Below, in pieces: positions 25,674 through 32,175 of a DNA stretch of 32,175 bases. The position numbers and the translations under genes were made by a program. Position 1 is the first letter of the stretch. Each line of letters opens with the position of its first letter. The DNA lies in assembly GCA_902500695.1 (NCBI GenBank), contig CABVRQ010000012.1:1-32175 (forward strand). Reading direction: 5' to 3'. The notes beneath the pieces are model-generated. The model was given only the letters and a program-made list of their open reading frames with translations, was not told where the DNA came from and did not search any database. The stretch comes from an uncultured Nitrospira sp. (GTDB lineage Bacteria; Nitrospirota; Nitrospiria; Nitrospirales; UBA8639).

Positions 25674-26191
25674 GCGCGGGCATTCATCGATTTGTGTTAT
25701 TAGGACTCGTCGTGGCGTCCCTTGTGAGCCTTGACCAGGTCACCAAATATTACATTGCCAGTTCGATGTACCTCCACGAGTCCATCCCCATTATTCCAGG
25801 ATATTTTTCCTTGACCTACATCAGAAACCCTGGCGCCGCATTCGGGATCATGGGCACGACCAGTAGTGGGTTTAGGCTCATTTTCTTTTTCCTGACATCC
25901 CTCTTTGCCATGGGGTTATTAATTACCATCTTCTTACGGTTAGAACCCCACGATTGGTGGGGGCAAATGACCATTGCGTCTATTTTTGGCGGCGCGATCG
26001 GAAATTTTATCGATCGCCTGCAATATGGAGAAGTCATCGATTTTTTAGATTTTTATATTAATGGCTACCATTGGCCAGCCTTCAATGTGGCCGATTCCGC
26101 GATTAGCGTAGGTGTGTGTTCCCTTCTTGTGCTATTTGCCTTTGAAAAACGGAAACCCAATCTGACTCCTCAAGAAAACCATCCTCTCTGA
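25670..26191 (+). CDS. lspA: Lipoprotein signal peptidase LspA
   Basis: LspA (signal peptidase II) cleaves the signal peptide of diacylated prolipoproteins in the inner membrane; BamD in this window would be a client. The 173-residue protein has four hydrophobic helices and the family blocks SLDQVTKYYI, IRNPGAAFGI, GGAIGNFIDRLQYGEVIDF and AFNVADSAISVG. The catalytic Asp pair lies in NFIDR and NVADS. The frame is open further upstream inside ileS, but GGAGG (25658-25662) sits seven bases before a GTG at 25670 that overlaps the ileS TGA (GTGA), so translation is coupled. ileS-lspA is a common bacterial pairing. Confidence 0.95.
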   Translation: MSAGIHRFVLLGLVVASLVSLDQVTKYYIASSMYLHESIPIIPGYFSLTYIRNPGAAFGIMGTTSSGFRLIFFFLTSLFAMGLLITIFLRLEPHDWWGQMTIASIFGGAIGNFIDRLQYGEVIDFLDFYINGYHWPAFNVADSAISVGVCSLLVLFAFEKRKPNLTPQENHPL

Positions 26192-26326
26192 TTTTCCCAA
26201 GTCATCCTCTGTCCCGAGCCACGCGTGTACCCGCTCATTTTGCTCTCATCAGAAATAGTGTTCATTTGTAATTGTTGAGATGAAAATGTTTTCGAGCACA
26301 GTCTATTCGCGACCAAGGGGGGTGGC

Positions 26327-26782
26327 ATGTATATTTTAATAGTGTTTTTGCTCGGTGTTTCAGCAAGCTTTGGTGAAGAGTTGCAGCTACCGGTCAATAC
26401 CTGTCCTCGTGAGGGGAGACCCATTCACATTCATGTGCATGGAATCAAAAGCGCTGCAGGATCCCTTAAGGCAGTCCTCTATGGACCTGATCCAGAGAGT
26501 TTTTTAGTCAAGGGAGCCAAGGCTGATAAAGAACGGGAACCTGCCCAAAAAGGTTCCATGACCCTGTGTTTGGCGGCACCGGTGGAAGGTAAATATGCCG
26601 TGGTCGTGTACCATGATGAAAACGACAATCATAAATTCGACCGTAATTTTATCGGTTTGCCTACCGAAGGGTTTGGCGTGTCGAATAATCCCTCGTTATT
26701 TTTAGCCGCTCCGAAATTTGAAGAACTTTCTTTCGAGGTTAATGATGAAGTGACCCATGTGGATGTTGATTTGAAATATTAG
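26327..26782 (+). CDS. Exported DUF2141 protein
   Basis: A 151-residue protein with a short signal peptide (MYILIVFLLGVSASFG) and a DUF2141 pattern: IHIHVHGIKSAAGSLKAVLYG, then CLAAPVEGKYAVVVYHDENDNHKFDRNFIGLPTEGFGVSNN. DUF2141 proteins are beta-rich exported proteins of unknown role; the DENDNHKFD segment looks able to bind a metal such as calcium. A strong GGGGGGTGG lies before the ATG. It stands alone behind lspA (135 bases). Confidence 0.88.
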   Translation: MYILIVFLLGVSASFGEELQLPVNTCPREGRPIHIHVHGIKSAAGSLKAVLYGPDPESFLVKGAKADKEREPAQKGSMTLCLAAPVEGKYAVVVYHDENDNHKFDRNFIGLPTEGFGVSNNPSLFLAAPKFEELSFEVNDEVTHVDVDLKY

Positions 26783-27293
26783 TGCAATACCTGAGTATGA
26801 AGGAACTGCACCATCGAGGTCGGCATTTCTCGGGACAAACTTCTCTGTACTTTGTGAAGATCATTCAAGATAAGGATGTCGGGGAAAGAATCGCTCCCTT
26901 ATCAAAGAATTGTTAGAGTAGCTGTCTTGTTCTCCGTGGGCCAGGTTACTTGACCTGTCGTAGCTATGGACGATGGTGCCATGGTCTCTCTGGGGGCATT
27001 TGGTCGGCTAAGCCGACCATCTGATCCTTTGCACTTCATGGTTGTATGTACCGGCACCCCAATTGTCTAAAATGTATTGGAACGCATGGTTGGAGTAGAC
27101 ACTAATTTTCCAAAATGCCTCATAAAGACACTGCTATCATTTGCTTCCGAATATCGACTTTTTTATGTTCATGACGAGTGTCAATTCGGCCACCTTTTTC
27201 AATCAGGAGTGAGCGATCACCGAAGATTGGTCGATGCTATTTGCTTATCCGCATGGTGCATGTTGTGTTCACCAATTTCCATGAAGGAGTGAC
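26783..27293. other. 511-base gap with small palindromes, no supported gene
   Basis: A 71-codon frame (TTG at 27077 to 27292) has no ribosome site and no motif, so I leave it out. The gap carries a near-perfect palindrome at 27001-27019, and a CAGGT/ACCTG pair around 26943-26957. Confidence 0.5.
27001..27019. repeat. 8-bp inverted repeat with 3-base centre
   Basis: TGGTCGGC-TAA-GCCGACCA is a tight palindrome downstream of the DUF2141 gene. It has no T-run, so it may be an operator or an RNA hairpin rather than a terminator. Confidence 0.5.
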
Positions 27294-27413
27294 ATGGGTT
27301 TTCGTTCATGGTCTCTTGTTTTCCTGGTAATGATTTGGGGAAACGCGAATGCGTTCTTTGAACTATTTGCCGAGGTGTTCCATGAAGAATTTTTCCATGG
27401 ACCAAGGTTGTGA
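27294..27413 (+). CDS. 39-residue putative secreted peptide
   Basis: A very short gene with an AAGGAG four to five bases before its ATG. The product starts MGFRSWSLVFLVMIWGNANA, a compact signal peptide with a good cleavage site after NANA. The mature part is about 19 residues, rich in Phe, His and Glu (FFELFAEVFHEEFFHGPRL). It ends 12 bases before the start of the SGNH hydrolase gene, and GAGGGGG near its stop serves as that gene's ribosome site, so the two are likely co-translated. I recognise no family. A leader peptide for the next gene is possible. Confidence 0.5.
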   Translation: MGFRSWSLVFLVMIWGNANAFFELFAEVFHEEFFHGPRL

Positions 27414-27425
27414 GGGGGTACTGAC

Positions 27426-28499
27426 GTGCTGAAAAGACGGAGGAGTATTGCCAAGGTAGCCATGATCAATGTCTTGTTTTTTTTGATTGTCGCCATCTCC
27501 ATTAATCTCCTTGTGGCTATTTATCTAGATGGACGGTCTCTCTGGAAAAAAATCTTTGTCCCCATTAATGAGAAGGCTTATACCGAAAGCCTTCCTGACC
27601 AGGACTATGCCTATCTTATTTATCGAGAGAAAGAACAACTCGAAACGCAATATGTTCCTTATGTCGCCTGGGCCCGTAAACCATTTTCTGGAAAAACCAT
27701 TACGATCAACAGTGAAGGCGAGCGCATACATCATTTAACGACGGATCAACCCGTCAAGCACGTTCGCTTTTTCGGGGGATCAACAGTGTGGGGAACTGGT
27801 GTCGATGATCAGCATACTATCCCCGCGCATTTCAATGAACTTCATCAGGATTACCGGGTGTACAATCATGGGCAATCAGGTTTTGTGAGCAGACAGGAGT
27901 TGGCCAGGTTGATTAATCTGGTAAATCAAAAAGTCCCGATGGATGTGGTGGTGTTTTATGATGGCTGCAATGATTCTCACAGTGTCTGTGAGGGGAAAGG
28001 CCCTATCAATAGCCATCGTGAAGCGGCCAAAATGGCACAAAAGCTAGAGCATCGTTGGCAGGTAGCGGATGCCCTAACCGGGTCCATCCGCACGGTGATC
28101 CAGAAGGTCGTAAAATTGGGGAAAGAGCCGCCATCCCAATGTCTCGAAGATCCGGCCTATGCAAAATTAGTGGCATCTACCATGGTCAATAATTGGAAAA
28201 TTGCTCGATCGGTGGCTGCTCTTGGGGGGGCAGGCTTTCATGCCATCCTCCAGCCTGTGGCGGCTTTAGGCCAACCCAACATTGAATATTTGAAACCAAT
28301 GGGTAGCAAAACTAATTGGCATGTCGTCTATCCTCTTGTCCAGGAAATCAAAGAAAGAGAGCACCTCGATTGGATTCATGATTTCACCGATGCGTTTGAT
28401 GTGAAAGAGTACATCTATATCGATGGCTGCCATGTGAATGGACGAGGGAACCAGATTGTGGGAAGAAGACTGAGTGAAATGCTGAAACAGTGGGAATGA
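27426..28499 (+). CDS. Membrane-anchored SGNH/GDSL-type hydrolase
   Basis: A 357-residue protein with a basic N-terminus and one membrane helix (about 12-33), so the domain should face the periplasm. The SGNH catalytic blocks are in order: RFFGGSTVWGTGVDD (Ser119), NHGQSGF (Gly149), YDGCNDSH (Asn182) and DGCHVNGRGN (Asp333, His336). Such enzymes are esterases or acyl-ester hydrolases acting on polysaccharides, peptidoglycan or lipids. It resembles uncharacterised SGNH proteins of glycan gene clusters more than classic lipases; the substrate is unknown. The start is a GTG at 27426 preceded by GAGGGGG. It follows the 39-residue peptide by 12 bases. Confidence 0.84.
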   Translation: MLKRRRSIAKVAMINVLFFLIVAISINLLVAIYLDGRSLWKKIFVPINEKAYTESLPDQDYAYLIYREKEQLETQYVPYVAWARKPFSGKTITINSEGERIHHLTTDQPVKHVRFFGGSTVWGTGVDDQHTIPAHFNELHQDYRVYNHGQSGFVSRQELARLINLVNQKVPMDVVVFYDGCNDSHSVCEGKGPINSHREAAKMAQKLEHRWQVADALTGSIRTVIQKVVKLGKEPPSQCLEDPAYAKLVASTMVNNWKIARSVAALGGAGFHAILQPVAALGQPNIEYLKPMGSKTNWHVVYPLVQEIKEREHLDWIHDFTDAFDVKEYIYIDGCHVNGRGNQIVGRRLSEMLKQWE

Positions 28500-28848
28500 T
28501 TGAGGGTATTGAGTTCCGGCCCCCGTAGCATTCCTCCTTTATTCACCAGATAGAAGTCTGTTATAAATCCCCAACTCCCTGAATTTAAATTGAAAAGCTA
28601 TCAGGATTGACAGGTCGGAAATACCTATCGCAGAGTTTTCGCAAATCAATAATAGGTTCCTCGTAAAGTAATGAGGGATTCATTGAATGTGTTCGGACCC
28701 GCGCTTGATTCTTGATGATGACTTTTATGACAGTCGATCTGTAACCCTGTCCCCCGAAGGACAACTAAATGCGTTAGAGGTATGTGAGGCGAGAGAAGTT
28801 GGTTGAGCCGGATCAGGAGGGGGAACGGATTGTTACACCCATAGCATA
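28500..28848. other. 349-base gap, no supported gene
   Basis: An exact TTGACA is present (about 28607-28612) but without a matching -10 at the right distance. A minus-strand 71-codon frame overlaps the next gene start and has no ribosome site. I see nothing else here. Confidence 0.5.
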
Positions 28849-29220
28849 ATGAATCCAACAAGTTTTTCTTTAATTATTTTTGGAGTTTTGCTTAACGCTG
28901 CCGCCCAGCTCCTTTTGAAAGCCGGAGTTGGTAGCGTCGGAGTCATCGCGTTGGATTTTGGCAGCATGTTTTCGGCGGGTTCACGCCTGGGGGTGCATCC
29001 CTTCATCCTGGGCGGTCTTACATGCTATGTCGTCAGTGTCATGGTATGGATACTTGCTCTCTCTCGGGTGGATGTGAGTGTCGCCTATCCGATGCTGTCG
29101 TTGGGCTATATCGTCAATGCCTTCGCAGCTTCGGCCATCTTTAGCGAGCAGTTGACACCGACAAAACTCATTGGAATCGGTATCATTTGCCTTGGTGTTT
29201 TCGTTCTCGCCAGGAATTGA
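28849..29220 (+). CDS. Small EamA/SMR-type four-helix membrane transporter
   Basis: A 123-residue integral membrane protein with four hydrophobic helices (about 6-26, 50-70, 76-96, 103-121), the size of SMR proteins and of ArnE/ArnF-like undecaprenyl-phosphate sugar flippase subunits. Marks are LLNAAAQLLLKAG in helix one, a SRVDVSVAYPMLSLGYIVNA loop-helix, and FSEQLTPTKLIGIGII. The Glu of helix one typical of EmrE drug exporters is not visible, so a flippase-like or lipid role is more likely than drug export. The frame is closed upstream by a stop, so ATG 28849 is the start; no good Shine-Dalgarno. Confidence 0.82.
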   Translation: MNPTSFSLIIFGVLLNAAAQLLLKAGVGSVGVIALDFGSMFSAGSRLGVHPFILGGLTCYVVSVMVWILALSRVDVSVAYPMLSLGYIVNAFAASAIFSEQLTPTKLIGIGIICLGVFVLARN

Positions 29221-29439
29221 AACGGACCCTACTCTGCCGTGCATCCGTCCCTCCCTTGATGCGGAGACCGTGCGGGTGGTAACCGAGGTGGTTTACACTG
29301 GCTGAATTACGAGTGGCCCGAAGGTGCTTGTCTTTGAGGGGACGCTCAATAGCTATCTCAGGGGTGCCTGCATGGTCGACAGTTTCATGGACTTGGTGGC
29401 TTGTGATAAGGCTTGCCGGAATACGCTCATAAGGTTTTA

Positions 29440-29800
29440 GGCCAACTATATGCCGTAAAATACCTTCTGTGTTCCAAAAGCGGTCCAGGCAAAAGCTCGG
29501 GAGTTCAAAGTCCCGTTTAAGTTCGGCGATCCGATTTTCCGAATCTGTACGGTCCCGGTACAGTCGCCAGACTCCGAACGGGGGGATCGTTAGATTCATC
29601 ACAAAGAGTTGATCCCGATTTACCGGAATACCTTCCAAGAATTTACTTCTACTTGAGGCCGCTCGGCTTCTTCTTACCGGACCACCAGGATCCGTCGAGT
29701 GTGGGCCATCCCTGGAACTGAGAGTGGACGTCCGTTAAACGGCAGGTCAAGGTCCAGGGCTGTCCATGCCGTGCCCTTCTTATTCGTAACAACCCAGCGA
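29440..29800 (-). pseudogene. Decayed IS1380-family transposase fragment
   Basis: On the minus strand the C-terminal part of an IS1380-type transposase can be read in pieces: HTRRILVVR, an in-frame stop, then EEAERPQVEV, a frame change near 29640, then VNRDQLFVMNL, VWRLYRDRTDSENRIAELK and FELPSFCLDRFWNTE. The ENRIxELKxDF block holding the last catalytic Glu of the DDE fold is clear. Homology stops just after WNTE (about 29455). The rest of the element and its ends are missing. The flanking gap to 30079 shows no gene; a frame upstream (29801-29900) also has stops. Confidence 0.78.
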
Positions 29801-30079
29801 GGCTCCCGAAGACGTAAAGCCGGTTTTTCCCCGTTCACAGAATCGTTGGCGTCGTCGCTTTATGTGGATTCTCCCAGGAACATGAACGCGAATGGGGAAG
29901 TCTGAGGCCATACGATACAAAAGGAAAGCGAGTTGGTGAATAATTCCGGTTGAATGTGAGACGTCCGAATGAAAGTTTTAGCTGAATTGGGGTATGCTTT
30001 CCGTAGGCTGTCCCAAGATTACCATTTGAGGTAGATGAAGTCAGGCACTGTCTTTCGCCTATCAGAAATTTCAGGTGAC

Positions 30080-30757
30080 ATGAAAATTCTCGTTATTGAA
30101 GACGACGAAGAAACAGGCTTATACCTTGTCAACGGTCTGACCGAAGAGGGATATGTTGTCGACCTCAGAGCCGATGGCCAAGAGGGATTAATGCAAGCCA
30201 TGGATGAAACCTACGAGGTGCTGATCGTTGACCGGATGTTACCCGGCCTCGACGGTCTCAGTCTGGTGAGGAGGCTTCGTACCGCGAATGTGAAGACCCC
30301 CGTGCTCTTTCTCAGCGCCCTCGGTGAGATTGAACAGCGGGTCGAGGGTCTCGAAGCCGGGGGAGACGACTATCTGTCTAAACCCTTCGCCCTTTCGGAA
30401 TTGAAGGCCCGGATCGAGGCTCTTCGACGACGACCTCCCCTTCACCAGATTGAATCGCGATTGTGCGTCGGTGATCTTGAAATGGATCTGCTCTCACGGA
30501 AGGTGAGACGGGGAAAGATTCCGATTGATCTTCAGCCTCGGGAATTCCGCCTCCTTGAGTATCTGATGCGGAATGCCGGTCGTGTTGTCACCAGGACGAT
30601 GCTTCTGGAGCAGGTGTGGGAATTTTATTTTGATCCTCGCACCAGCGTGGTCGAGACCCATATCAGCCGCTTAAGAACAAAAATCAACAAGGGCTTCACC
30701 TCCCAATTGATTCAAACCGTGCGTGGAGTAGGGTATCGCATGGACCAGGATGCGTAA
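30080..30757 (+). CDS. OmpR/PhoB-family response regulator
   Basis: A 225-residue two-component regulator. The receiver domain (1-115) has the acidic pocket EDD (7-9), phospho-acceptor Asp51 (IVDRMLPGLDG), the Thr/Ser switch position in FLSA, and Lys101 (LSKPFA). The C-terminal winged helix (about 130-222) ends VETHISRLRTKINKG...TVRGVGYRM. The pattern is of the CusR/CzcR/PcoR metal-type branch, but ligand sensing cannot be told. The frame opens at 30035, but ATG 30080 with AGGTGA before it gives the standard MKILVIEDD start. The kinase gene overlaps its end by eight bases. Confidence 0.93.
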   Translation: MKILVIEDDEETGLYLVNGLTEEGYVVDLRADGQEGLMQAMDETYEVLIVDRMLPGLDGLSLVRRLRTANVKTPVLFLSALGEIEQRVEGLEAGGDDYLSKPFALSELKARIEALRRRPPLHQIESRLCVGDLEMDLLSRKVRRGKIPIDLQPREFRLLEYLMRNAGRVVTRTMLLEQVWEFYFDPRTSVVETHISRLRTKINKGFTSQLIQTVRGVGYRMDQDA

Positions 30758-32099
30758 CCTCGTCCGTACCGCCAGCTTCCGATTAACCATTCTCACGGGT
30801 GGCCTCTTCCTGGTCTTCCTGATCATGACATTCGCGATTTATTATTGGATAGCGGTGAGCTACGTCTACGAGCGTATAGACGCGGAGATGGACTGGAAGA
30901 TCCAGACGTTGACCCAAGAGTACCAGTCGAAATCGTTCGATCCTTCTGATCCGGATTTGGTGGAGCCGGGGAGCTATGTTCTGTTGCAAGACGCGACTGG
31001 TCGATTCATTGTGAAGATTCTTCCCATAAAGTCGGATGACCAAAGATGGTTATCCCAACTCCTGCCGGAGCCCATCCCAATGAACAATGCCAGCAAGACC
31101 TTCCGGGCAAAAGCCGTGGCATTACCAGACGGTTCACGCATGGTCGTGGCTTCTGATTTAAATGACATTCGTGTGATCAATGAGCTTTTTGGTGAGGTCT
31201 TTGTGTGGATATTGGTAACGATTGTCATATTGAGCAGTGGATGTGGAGTTCTGGTCAGCACCATAATCCTTCGGCGTGTGGGAGAAATCAATCTCCTCGC
31301 GAGGGACATTATGAACGGTCACCTGGATCGTCGGATTCCCCTCAGGGGGACCAACGATGAATTTGATCGATTGAGCATCAACCTCAATCTCATGTTGGAT
31401 CGGATTGAAAAGCTGATGGACCAGGTACGTCAGGTCTCGATAGACCTGGCCCACGATTTGAGAACGCCACTGGCCCGCATGCGACAACGATTGGAAGTCG
31501 CTCGCAGGCAGGCGACGTGTATGGAAGATTACGAGAAAGCCATTGACAAAGCCCTGATTCAAAATGAAGAGATTTTAGAAACATTTAGTGCTCTTTTGAG
31601 GATCGCTTACGTGGGGTCGGGAGTTGGTCGACAGAACTTCGAGGATATCTCACTGACCGACATGCTCGAAACCATAGGGGAGACGTATGAGCCGATTGCC
31701 GAAGAACGCAAGCAAGGCCTGGTGAGTACCATCGAGTCCGGACTGATGATCCATGCCGATAGAAAATTGCTCACACAAATGATCGTCAATCTTTTGGAAA
31801 ATGCGATCCGCCATACGCCGGCGGAAACCCAAATTTCAATGACTGCTTCCCGAACAACCGGCGGCGTGATGATGGTCATTGCAGACACAGGCCCTGGAGT
31901 ATCCGAAGTGGAACGGGACAAGATTTTTCAGCCCTTTTACCGACTGGAAACCAGCCGGACTACGCCTGGCAGCGGACTTGGTCTTAGCTTAGTTTCTGCG
32001 ATTGCTCACCTTCATGACATCACCATCCATCTTTCCGATAACCGCCCTGGTCTGTGTGTGACCCTGTTCTTTCCCACTACCTCTACTCGTAAGCTGTAA
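30750..32099 (+). CDS. HAMP-containing sensor histidine kinase
   Basis: A 449-residue inner-membrane kinase paired with the regulator before it. One helix spans about 12-34, then a periplasmic sensing part of about 115 residues, then a second helix (about 150-175), a HAMP linker (about 175-225), and HisKA with the phospho-acceptor His235 in SIDLAHDLRTPLARM. The HATPase part has the N-box NLLENAIRH (347-355), G1 ADTGPGV (378-384) and G2 GSGLGLSLV (407-415). The ATG overlaps the regulator stop, so translation is coupled. The periplasmic part shows no domain I recognise, so the signal is unknown. Confidence 0.94.
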   Translation: MRNLVRTASFRLTILTGGLFLVFLIMTFAIYYWIAVSYVYERIDAEMDWKIQTLTQEYQSKSFDPSDPDLVEPGSYVLLQDATGRFIVKILPIKSDDQRWLSQLLPEPIPMNNASKTFRAKAVALPDGSRMVVASDLNDIRVINELFGEVFVWILVTIVILSSGCGVLVSTIILRRVGEINLLARDIMNGHLDRRIPLRGTNDEFDRLSINLNLMLDRIEKLMDQVRQVSIDLAHDLRTPLARMRQRLEVARRQATCMEDYEKAIDKALIQNEEILETFSALLRIAYVGSGVGRQNFEDISLTDMLETIGETYEPIAEERKQGLVSTIESGLMIHADRKLLTQMIVNLLENAIRHTPAETQISMTASRTTGGVMMVIADTGPGVSEVERDKIFQPFYRLETSRTTPGSGLGLSLVSAIAHLHDITIHLSDNRPGLCVTLFFPTTSTRKL

Positions 32100-32142
32100 A
32101 TCTTACCGCTTGGTAATAAATTGGAATAGGTGCGGTAAGATT
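32099..32142. repeat. 11-bp inverted repeat at the 3' end of the kinase gene
   Basis: AATCTTACCGC (32099-32109) and GCGGTAAGATT (32132-32142) are perfect arms separated by 22 bases, starting in the last base of the stop codon. No T-run follows, so it may be an rho-independent-like hairpin, a transposon-like end, or an operator for a gene beyond the window. Confidence 0.55.
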
Positions 32143-32175
32143 CCTCAGCTATTATCAACCCAATTCTTCTTTCCT

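Noticed and set aside
28646..28861. 71-codon minus-strand frame overlapping the start of the SMR-type gene
   Set aside because: No Shine-Dalgarno and no family resemblance; overlaps a convincing membrane protein start.
29220..29290. Inverted-looking run near ACCGTGCGGGTGGTAACC as a group II intron 3' end
   Set aside because: Domain V consensus is not present and there is no reverse transcriptase.
29183..29438. Continuation of the transposase-like minus-strand frame past the IS1380 homology
   Set aside because: It runs beyond the recognisable transposase block into sequence with no motif and overlaps the end of the transporter gene; only the upstream block is called.
1..32175. CRISPR array, rRNA or tRNA genes, phage or plasmid functions
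   Set aside because: No evenly spaced direct repeats, Cas, integrase, replication or RNA-gene signatures were seen.

Overview
The window comes from a diderm (Gram-negative-type) bacterium. It encodes the outer-membrane assembly lipoprotein BamD and a lipoprotein signal peptidase, and it has an ordinary bacterial core set (fabH, ispH, smc, nadA, ileS). Several traits fit a chemolithoautotroph related to Nitrospira (phylum Nitrospirota): a YfhL/Alvin-like 2[4Fe-4S] ferredoxin, a metal-dependent archaeal-style Thi4 instead of ThiG, and a B. subtilis-type NadA. This placement is inferred from gene content and protein character; no search was run.

Layout. 0.2-7.6 kb: bamD (minus) diverges from fabH-ispH-smc (plus). 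7.6-8.0 kb: a strong two-way terminator, then a ferredoxin gene (minus). 8.0-11.0 kb: a DMT-family exporter, a SnoaL-like protein and two unrecognised small proteins. 11.0-16.2 kb (minus): thiC-thi4-TPR protein-degenerate receiver-ygfZ, headed by a well-formed TPP riboswitch. 16.3-19.8 kb (minus): a sugar-nucleotide/glycan module of wecE-like aminotransferase, WecD-like acetyltransferase and GT4 glycosyltransferase. 19.8-21.5 kb: an open-reading-frame-poor stretch with hairpins. 21.5-26.2 kb (plus): nadA, ileS and lspA (ileS and lspA overlap). 26.3-29.2 kb (plus): an exported DUF2141 protein, a 39-residue putative secreted peptide, a membrane-anchored SGNH hydrolase and a small four-helix EamA/SMR transporter. 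29.3-29.8 kb: a decayed IS1380-type transposase. 30.1-32.1 kb: an OmpR-type response regulator overlapping its HAMP sensor kinase.

How the genes work together. The clearest functional unit is the riboswitch-led thiamine operon. ThiC (radical SAM, Fe-S) makes the pyrimidine and Thi4 (iron, sulfide) the thiazole. The same transcript appears to carry YgfZ, a folate-binding Fe-S maintenance protein, so supply of a fragile Fe-S enzyme and its repair factor may be tied to TPP level. The wecE/wecD/GT4 set looks able to make and transfer an acetylated 4-amino-4,6-dideoxy sugar. IleS and LspA are translationally coupled, as in many bacteria.

The points most worth a second look are the duplicated CxxGxWC motif in the BamD tail, the Cys-less (catalytic-type) Thi4 and its operon with YgfZ and a receiver lacking its phosphorylation residues, the micro-ORF in front of the SGNH hydrolase, and the 1.6 kb gene-poor stretch.
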